From positions 1,116,001 through 1,180,000 of the forward strand of contig BJKQ01000005.1 in the NCBI GenBank assembly GCA_006538405.1: a stretch of 64,000 nt of DNA, in the 5' to 3' direction. The notes beneath the pieces were generated by a model. The model ran no database searches and was not told the origin of the DNA. It was given only the letters and a program-made list of their open reading frames with translations. Origin of the DNA: Hansfordia pulvinata. Lineage: Eukaryota; Ascomycota; Sordariomycetes; Xylariales. Below are positions 57,885-64,000 of the stretch, one piece after another (the stretch's first letter is position 1; each line of letters begins with the position of its first letter). The translations under genes were made by a program, and so were the position numbers.

Positions 57885-58499
57885 CGTGGACTGTTACCTA
57901 GATTCTCGTATTGTACAGAATTGAGGTCAAGTGAGGATAAAGTGCATTTTCTGGATGAAGAGGGTGGACGGGGAGAGACAGGCCAATACCCAACACCCTA
58001 CGTCTTTTTATCTACATTTCCGTCAAGAGCTACCGTACGCATATGGCCGGTCGGCGACAGAAAGGACTGACGAGCTTCTCCCGCGGGCGGGCAACACAAG
58101 TGCCTGCCTGGACTCAAAAGGAAATAGACAGAGAAGTAACTCGCCCTCCCGGAGATGGCTGCCCTCTGCTCTGCTCTGCTCTGTCATTGGTTTGCACAGT
58201 GCCGTCGCGCCGCGGCGGAGGAGAGCGCCGGAATGGAGATAAGTGGGGCCCCGGAGCGCGGGAACCGAAACTCCGCCGCGGCGGAGCGGAGTCGACTCTC
58301 GTCTCGACTCGTCTCAGTCCTTCGCACACAACAACGGCGGCCTCGCCCATCCATCGCTGCAGCCCTACAGCATTGGCCCCCTGCTTCCCTGACGAGACTC
58401 CTGGCGATTTTGCCTTGACCAGGGCCCCTGTTCAGAAGGAGCCGACTCGCTGCTGCCTGCAGATTCGGGCCGTTCCCGAGAAACAGCAGCGCCCCCGAG
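57885..58499. promoter_or_regulatory. Bidirectional promoter of the NmrA-like and Zn2Cys6 genes
   Basis: 615 bases lie between two divergent start codons. CGG/CCG triplets of the kind Zn2Cys6 factors bind occur (for example CGCGGCGGAGG at about 58212 and CCGCGGCGGAGC at about 58272), so regulation by the adjacent factor is possible. No specific site is claimed. Confidence 0.45.
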
Positions 58500-60919
58500 A
58501 TGGATCTCAGCCGCAGCCCGCCACCCGCGGCGGCGGCGCAGGGCTCTCTCTCTCCTGACCCCTCCCGCCCCTCCGCGAACCCGACCAAGCGGCGGAAGAT
58601 CCGCAAGGGCACCCAGAGCTGCTGGGAGTGCAAGAGGAGGAAGACCCGCTGCACCTTTGCCACCCCGGCCGCCACCACCTGCGACGGCTGCACCAGCCGC
58701 CGCACCCGGTGCATCGGACAGCAGTTCCCGGACGAGGCGCGGCCGGGACCCCGGGACCCAGAAGGCCCGACGGCCGCGGAGGGCATCGCCGCGGAGCCGT
58801 CCCGCCATCGCCGTGGACTAACACGACGGAGGGCGGCTTCGGAGGAACAGGCGGGCGGTCACGGCGCCGTCGCAAGCGAGAGCCACGGCCAAGGACGAGA
58901 CTTGGACAGCCCGGCGGCGGGAGAGGAAGACGTCGGCGCGGCTCTGCTGGCCCTGTGGCCCAGCCAACGCGAACTCGACGACATCCTGAGCCTGCCCCTG
59001 GGCGTGACCGCGCTGCTCCACGGCGTCGTCTTCAAGCCCTACTCCGAGTTCCTGGCCAAGCACCTCTCGACGCCCCGCCGGCTGCTGCGGCTGCCCCCGA
59101 CGCCCTGCCACCCCGTCCTGATAGCCAGGGCGCTCCTCATGCTGGCGACATACCTGCAGGCCGCTGCCCCGCCCCTTCAGCAGCAGCGCCACCCCGCCGC
59201 CCGGGCGGCCCGCATCGTGAGGGCCGTGTCCCGGCTCGTCACGTTCGACGACGAGCTGCTGCAGTCCCTCGAGGGCGTCGAGTGCGTCATGATGGAGAGT
59301 ATGTACCTCAACAACGCGGGCCGCCTGCGCCGGGCCTGGCTGGCCGGCCGCAGAGCCATGGCCCTGGCCCAGGGGCTCGGGCTCGGGGTCGGGGTCGGGC
59401 TCGGGCGGCAACAGCAACAGCAAAGTCAGCTCCTCCCCGGCCAGGCGGACTCGTCCCTTGCCCCGGTACTGTCTCCGGGCGCGCGCGAGCGCATCGACGC
59501 CGACTGCATGTGGTTCCGCATCGTGTCGTCGGACCGCTACCTGTCGCTGATGCTGGGCCTGCCGCAGGGCACCCCGGAGAACGCATTCGCGGGACCCGGC
59601 GGCGGCGGCGGCGCCGTGGAGGAGATGGAGAGGGCGTTCACGATCGCCGGGGGCGCCATTCTGCAGGGCGGCAGCGGCGGCGGCGGCGACGGCGGGCCCC
59701 GGCGTGACGACCTCGCAGCCGTGCGCGAGGTCGACCGCAAGCTCCAGGAGGCGGCTGCGCTCATGCCTCCTCAGTGGTGGTCCCGGGCGCCGGACATGGA
59801 CGCTTTGGCGGGGAGGAAAGGGGCGGATCTTGACGACGAGGACGACGACACGGCGGCGGCGGCGGCGTCATCAGTCCAGGAGACGATCCGCCTGATGAAC
59901 CACTTCACCTACCACCACCTGCTCGTCCAGCTTCACCTGCCGCACATGATACAGCCGCGCGCCACCTCCGTCCCCACCCCGAGCTCGAGCCGGAGCACCA
60001 GCAGCATCCGCGACCAGCGCGACTACAGCATGCTGACGGCGGCGGCGGCCAGCCGTGCCATCGCCGCCCTGTTCGTGTCGTTCCGCGGCGGCGGCGGTAA
60101 CTCCGCCCCAGCCGCATCCGCGGCCCCCGTCTACTGCCGCGGCGTCGACTTCATCGCCTTCATCGCCTGCGCCGTCCTGTGCGTCGCGCACATCGAGGCC
60201 GCTGCCTCCTTCTCCTCCGCTCCCTCCGAAGAAGAAGAAGAAGAGGAGGGAGCCGGCGGCGACGGCAGCGTCGGCGGGGGGGCAAGCCTGCGGCACCACC
60301 GCCTGCGCGACGTGGGCCTGGTGGAGCAGACGCTCGCCGTCATGGAGCGGATGGGACACGGCGACGGCGACGGCGACGCCATCGCGCGGGGCGTGGCGCG
60401 CGCCCTCCGCCCGCTGCTCCGGGTCGAGGCGAGCGCGGCACGGGGCGGGAGGGCGTACTGCGCCAGGGCCGTGTCCCGGGGCGCCGGGGGTGCGTCGGGG
60501 GAGGGGGCGTCTCTTGTGGATGGCGGAGAAGGAGGAGGGAAAGGGAACGGGGGAGAGGAAGAGGAAGAAGGGCCCTTGCACATCCAGATACCGTACTTCG
60601 GCACGGTCAAGATCGAGGAAGCCCCAAAGCCTCCACTCCTGGACCGCGACTCGGCGGCGTACGGGTACCCTCGGAGTTTGATAGGGCCGCCGGGACGGGA
60701 GAAGCGGGGCCAGATCGACCGTTGGGATACGAGACCAACGCCGCCGAGCCTGGGAACCCGGGCTGGCAGGCGGTGCCACCTTCCCCACTGGACGGCGTCG
60801 GAGCCGCCGGAGGGTTGTTTGACGAGGCGCAGCTGCTCGTGCCTGGTCTGTCCGCCGACGCGGACGAGTGGCCGCTGCAGGGCGTCGATCTCGCGTTATT
60901 CAACAACCTGACGCGGTGA
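58500..60919 (+). CDS. Zn2Cys6 fungal transcription factor, frame break near the C-terminus
   Basis: The DNA-binding cluster is complete: Cys41, Cys44, Cys51, Cys61, Cys64 and Cys71 in C-X2-C-X6-C-X9-C-X2-C-X6-C spacing, preceded by a basic stretch (KRRKIRKG). A linker leads to a fungal-specific regulatory region with LWPSQRELDDILSLPLGV, a helix-rich middle around SLEGVECVMMESMYLNNAG, and WFRIVSSDRYLSLMLGLPQG. Gly, Ala and Glu low-complexity insertions are frequent. The frame from the ATG stops at 60911 after an atypical Arg/Cys/Ser-rich tail. The neighbouring frame instead ends GVDLALFNNLTR at 60919, a typical C-terminus for this family. One added base between about 60620 and 60710 (for example in the GGGACGGG or CGGGGCC runs) joins the two and gives 806 residues. 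The regulated pathway is unknown; the nearest candidate target is the divergent NmrA-like gene. Confidence 0.85.
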
Positions 60920-61453
60920 CGTTTACGGGAGAGAGGTTGCTGAGGCAAGGCGAAGGATCCGCGCAGTATAACGCTTCAGTTCAATCCAAGCCGTAAATAT
61001 GGTCTTCTTCAAGTCATAGTTGGTAACCTGGTCGGATTCCTGGCTCTTTGCCGAGAGATCCGCAAGTCGCTTTGGTTATACAGATCACTAACTTAGGGGC
61101 CTTCCCGTTCACGTCTGGCTCGCCCCAGGAAGGCTGCAGTAGATACTAAGTGAGAACATGTGTATTGGCCTCGGAAGTATATACGAAAAAAGGCAGCCAA
61201 AGCCGGGCTGTAGTCATGGCGTTCCCCCTTGCAAGCTCCTCCGTCGAAAGGCTAGAAGACCCATGCGGCGCTGATTTCCAGAAGAGAAGAATCCCCAGCC
61301 CCACGAAAGCGTGATAGCCCTTTCCGCGTCATCTCAAAAAGCGAAGGAGACCCCTTGAGATTGCCCATGATCAAGGTGCCGGCCCCGCTCCGTGAGATAC
61401 CCGGATTGTGGCGCACAGCACGAGAGGGACTCCCCCGACCCCGAGAGGAGCCT
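60920..61453. other. 3' intergenic space
   Basis: This lies between the ends of the Zn2Cys6 gene and the small secreted-protein gene. No gene or repeat is evident. Confidence 0.5.
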
Positions 61454-61775
61454 CTAAGCGGTCGAACCGGCCGCGGCCTCCGTGGTGGTCATGGTGGCCA
61501 TGGTGGTCATGGTGGTCGATACGCCGGGCCGTCTGCAGGGGACGGGGTACTTGGGGTTGGTGCAGGCGCCGGACGGGTCCGGGTTGAACTCGCAGGTGGC
61601 CGGCTCCAAGTTGCACTGCGATTTCACACCACGGTCAGTACCGTACTTTCTAGAGAAGAGGGGGGAGGGGGGCCGCGTGGGTGTCACTTACGTAGTCCTG
61701 GCTGGTGCAGCACGAGAGGATGTCGGCCATGGCGGTGGCGCTGAAGGCGAGGGCGAGGATGGCGACGAACTTCAT
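61454..61775 (-). CDS. Small secreted cysteine-rich protein, 81 aa
   Basis: Two exons (61775-61692 and 61615-61454) are separated by a 76-base intron with donor GTAAGT, a CTGAC branch and acceptor CGCAG, phase 0. Residues 1-17 form a clear signal peptide (MKFVAILALAFSATAMA). The mature part has six cysteines, at 22, 23, 29, 36, 46 and 55. It ends in a Thr/Met/Ala-rich tail (about 60-81) with repeated TTM units, likely O-glycosylated or disordered. The size, cysteine content and lack of a known domain are those of fungal small secreted proteins, some of which act as effectors or surface proteins. Nothing here shows which role applies. The gene is too short and too split for simple ORF calling. 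Confidence 0.8.
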
Positions 61776-63000
61776 CTTGGGCGAGTTGGGGATGGGTGTT
61801 TGATCTTCGGAAGGAAGCTGTCTGGGAGTTATGGTAGTGTGTTGGGTTGGCTGGCGTTAGTCTGTAGGCGATGGTGATCTGGCCGGGCTCTCTCTTCACA
61901 CCTCCGGAAGCGATCGCCGCCGCTCTTTATGCAACCGTCGCAGATGCCCTTGCCACAACATGCTTAGCTACGTGATTTGGAATCACGAGCAGATAAATCG
62001 ATTGTTCAGCAGGGCGGCTAGTCGTCCCGCGCAGTGGGGAGCGAGATGTGGAATCTTCCCCGCGATGTTAGCCCCCGATGCTGGCTTTCCGGGCACGCCC
62101 CGTTGTGCGCGCCCTGCAACCAGATCAAAGCGATAGACAAGGCTTCGCATTCTACTGCCTCTATCGGCTCTCGATCCATCCGGAACCACGAGGGCCAAAG
62201 GGCGCCGCAAGCAAAACGATCAGGAGCCGGGCTGGGGACCTTGCAAACCGCGATCCAGCCACGGACGAGGAGGCTTCCTCCGCATACGGCAATATATCCC
62301 AGACCAGGCGGGCCGCGGGACCTGGACGCTCCGGCACTAACGCGAGATCCAGCACGCCAACCCTTTCCCGATCCCGAGAGGTATACTTCCAAGCCATGAT
62401 GGCCCAGGGGCTGCTGAGCACGTTGTCAGACTATAGCTCTGCCCTACGTGCGGAGTATACGGGCCCCCAGGTCAACTACTATCGTGGCCAGGATCAAAGG
62501 TTTGGAATCACCGGGCTTGGCTCGCCAGGGGCCAACTTACCGCCTATCCTGTCGCCTGCGAACTGACAGTGGACACTGGCTGATCGGCAATGGCGCACTG
62601 ATGGTGGTGTGCGCGGGGTGCTCTTGGCCAGTGCAGCAAATACGAGCCATTGCCTACTGCCTTATCTCCTGTGTGACTATGAGTACATTGAATATTGGCG
62701 GACACGCCAAGGCAGAACTTCAACGTAGCACTCGGTGGCTGTGAAATGGGTAGGCAGAGGGTGCTGTTCTTAGCCTGTGTCGGCGACAATCTGGCCCGGA
62801 ACCAAATCTGACAGGAAATGGAAAAGAAAAAAAGAGGTCAATATGGTCTGAGGTCGAGACCTAAGATCTCCGCTACTCTATCTAATACTCTCTGAACAGG
62901 CCACAACCTTTGATTCGACTGAATCCGTGTGTTCAACGTCAGTCCCTTGACCGCTTTTCATATCAGTTGGCGACTTTCTGAACGATCACGCCGCCATTGC
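61776..63000. other. 1.2-kb region without a supported gene
   Basis: This lies upstream of the small secreted-protein gene and downstream of the iron permease. A 162-codon open frame at 62078-62566 (+) and its antisense partners show no domain and are not called. Confidence 0.5.
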
Positions 63001-64000
63001 CTAGCTGTCTTTTGATTCCAGCCCGTCCACATATGCCAGCAACTTTGTGCGGCGCACCAGCATGTTGTGGAAGCTCTGGCGTCTCTGGGACTCGGCCAGA
63101 TTTTGCCCCGTGATCAGACTCATCATGAGGAACGACTCGATAATGCTGGGCGGTACATTGCACAGTAACTGGCCCGTTTCGGTCCAGTGCATAGCGCTCG
63201 CTCCCACCAGCAGCCCCACGATCAGAAGCACGCCGGCCACAGTCATGAGCTCGTGGGCGCACACGCGGCCCACGGCCGAGGAGACGCGATGGCTCAGTGT
63301 CCTGGCTTCGACGTGCTCCTTGGACGGATCCTCGAGGCCAACACACGCAAGCATAGCAGCATCCTCCTGACCAACCAGGCCAAATGCGTCGGCCTCGTAA
63401 CCACCTTCTCGTGCTTGAACGTTCATCAGAACAAAGGCGTCATTGAGCCCAACCAGCCCCGCGTACGTCCCGATGAGCAGCCACCAGTTGTCGTCGAATC
63501 GCATGACGGGCCCAATGGCCACCCACGCGACGACCACGGCAGCCAGAAACGCCATCCCCGCCAGCGCTCCAACCACGTCGGCGTAGAAGAAGATGGCTCG
63601 CTGGACCTTGCCTACCTTGGGGGGCGGCACGGTCGCCGTCGCATTCGGCTCAGAGTCCCCCGTCAGGCGCCGCAGTCGACGCTCCACCCGGGCGTCCGCG
63701 GCAAGGACAGCGGCCAGGCACCGGCTCATGTACCCTTCGTGGCGCTCGCGCAGGTTGGCAACAAAGGCAAAGACGAAAACCATAAGCGCTGACGTCGCCG
63801 AGTTGATGTACAGCTGCCACTGGTCGGACCACCCGCTGGAAGGGCCGAAGCTGAGCCATACGGCGATCCCGGCCCAGTACAGCACTGCAACAATGATGTG
63901 GCCCATCGCGCGCGACACCACAACAGTGACGCGTTCGACGACGGTCTGGGATGGAAGCTCGAGCGCCGCGGCAGGGGGCCCAGCTTCGGCGGCATGGTCA
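63001..64000 (-). CDS. FET4: Low-affinity iron permease (Fet4 family), 5' end outside the window
   Basis: Fet4-type proteins are plasma-membrane transporters that take up ferrous iron and other divalent metals at low affinity. About 332 codons are visible, ending KDS at a TAG. No in-frame ATG occurs before the coding sequence leaves the window, so the gene starts beyond 64000. Typical family sequence is present: AVLYWAGIAVWLSFGPSSGW and SDQWQLYINSATSALMVFVF, then a cytosolic loop. A second membrane pair follows with GALAGMAFLAAVVVAWVAIG and DDNWWLLIGTYAGLVGLNDA. Two more hydrophobic segments (VAGVLLIVGLLVGASAM, ESFLMMSLITGQ) are followed by a charged tail. The repeated loop-membrane units match PF04120-type permeases. 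Iron control is likely from the family, but its promoter is not visible here. Confidence 0.85.
   Translation of the reverse strand, partial: DHAAEAGPPAAALELPSQTVVERVTVVVSRAMGHIIVAVLYWAGIAVWLSFGPSSGWSDQWQLYINSATSALMVFVFAFVANLRERHEGYMSRCLAAVLAADARVERRLRRLTGDSEPNATATVPPPKVGKVQRAIFFYADVVGALAGMAFLAAVVVAWVAIGPVMRFDDNWWLLIGTYAGLVGLNDAFVLMNVQAREGGYEADAFGLVGQEDAAMLACVGLEDPSKEHVEARTLSHRVSSAVGRVCAHELMTVAGVLLIVGLLVGASAMHWTETGQLLCNVPPSIIESFLMMSLITGQNLAESQRRQSFHNMLVRRTKLLAYVDGLESKDS

Noticed and set aside
58628..59707. 359-codon plus-strand frame inside the Zn2Cys6 gene
   Set aside because: It is an alternative frame of a GC-rich exon, while the cluster and regulatory motifs are in the 58500 frame.

Overview
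The window is nuclear DNA of a filamentous ascomycete (Pezizomycotina, probably a Sordariomycete; the class is an inference). Genes are broken by short introns of 50-230 bases with GTAAGT/GTATGT-type donors, CTAAC/CTGAC branch points and CAG/TAG acceptors. The proteins are fungal types: a Zn2Cys6 regulator, an RLM1-type MADS factor, NmrA-like and Fet4-like proteins, a small secreted Cys-rich protein, and Pezizomycotina-style PIG-P and TAF1.

Layout. 0.1-1.5 kb (-): a five-exon gene of unknown function. 1.5-8.6 kb: no recognisable gene. 8.6-12.8 kb: RPB10 (-) and the U3 snoRNP WD40 protein UTP17/NAN1 (+), head to head. 13.4-14.65 kb (-): GPI-GlcNAc transferase subunit PIG-P. 18.1-19.9 kb (+): a single-pass membrane protein with a Cys-containing N-terminal domain and a Q/N-rich tail. 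27.3-29.5 kb (-): RLM1/RlmA-type MADS factor, isolated in gene-poor DNA. 34.4-35.1 kb (-): multi-pass membrane protein whose first exon is unresolved. 41.7-45.6 kb (-): TFIID subunit TAF1. 48.1-49.9 kb (+): D-serine dehydratase. 50.7-52.1 kb (-): ARP4. 54.3-56.1 kb (+): secreted HtrL/YibB-like protein. 56.5-57.9 kb (-) and 58.5-60.9 kb (+): an NmrA-like protein and a Zn2Cys6 factor sharing a 615-base promoter. 61.5-61.8 kb (-): an 81-residue secreted six-cysteine protein. 63.0 kb to the right edge (-): a Fet4-type iron permease, 5' end cut off.

Most genes are housekeeping: polymerase subunit, rRNA processing, GPI anchoring, TFIID, chromatin ARP. The 54-62 kb end is more accessory in character: secreted proteins and a regulator pair. 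No rRNA, tRNA, CRISPR or intact transposon was recognised.

Two features dominate outside the genes. The octamer TACTCGTA/TACGAGTA occurs 39 times by eye, against about 2 expected for uniform base composition; all but two copies are intergenic, mostly at 2-6 kb and 21-39 kb. Runs of 15-25 G or C occur at five intergenic sites. Separately, four otherwise good genes (PIG-P, the 18-kb membrane protein, the MADS factor and the Zn2Cys6 factor) each need a single-base frame correction in a G/C-rich stretch, three of them at or near G/C homopolymers. This points to assembly indels or to recent decay, and gene models should be checked against reads.
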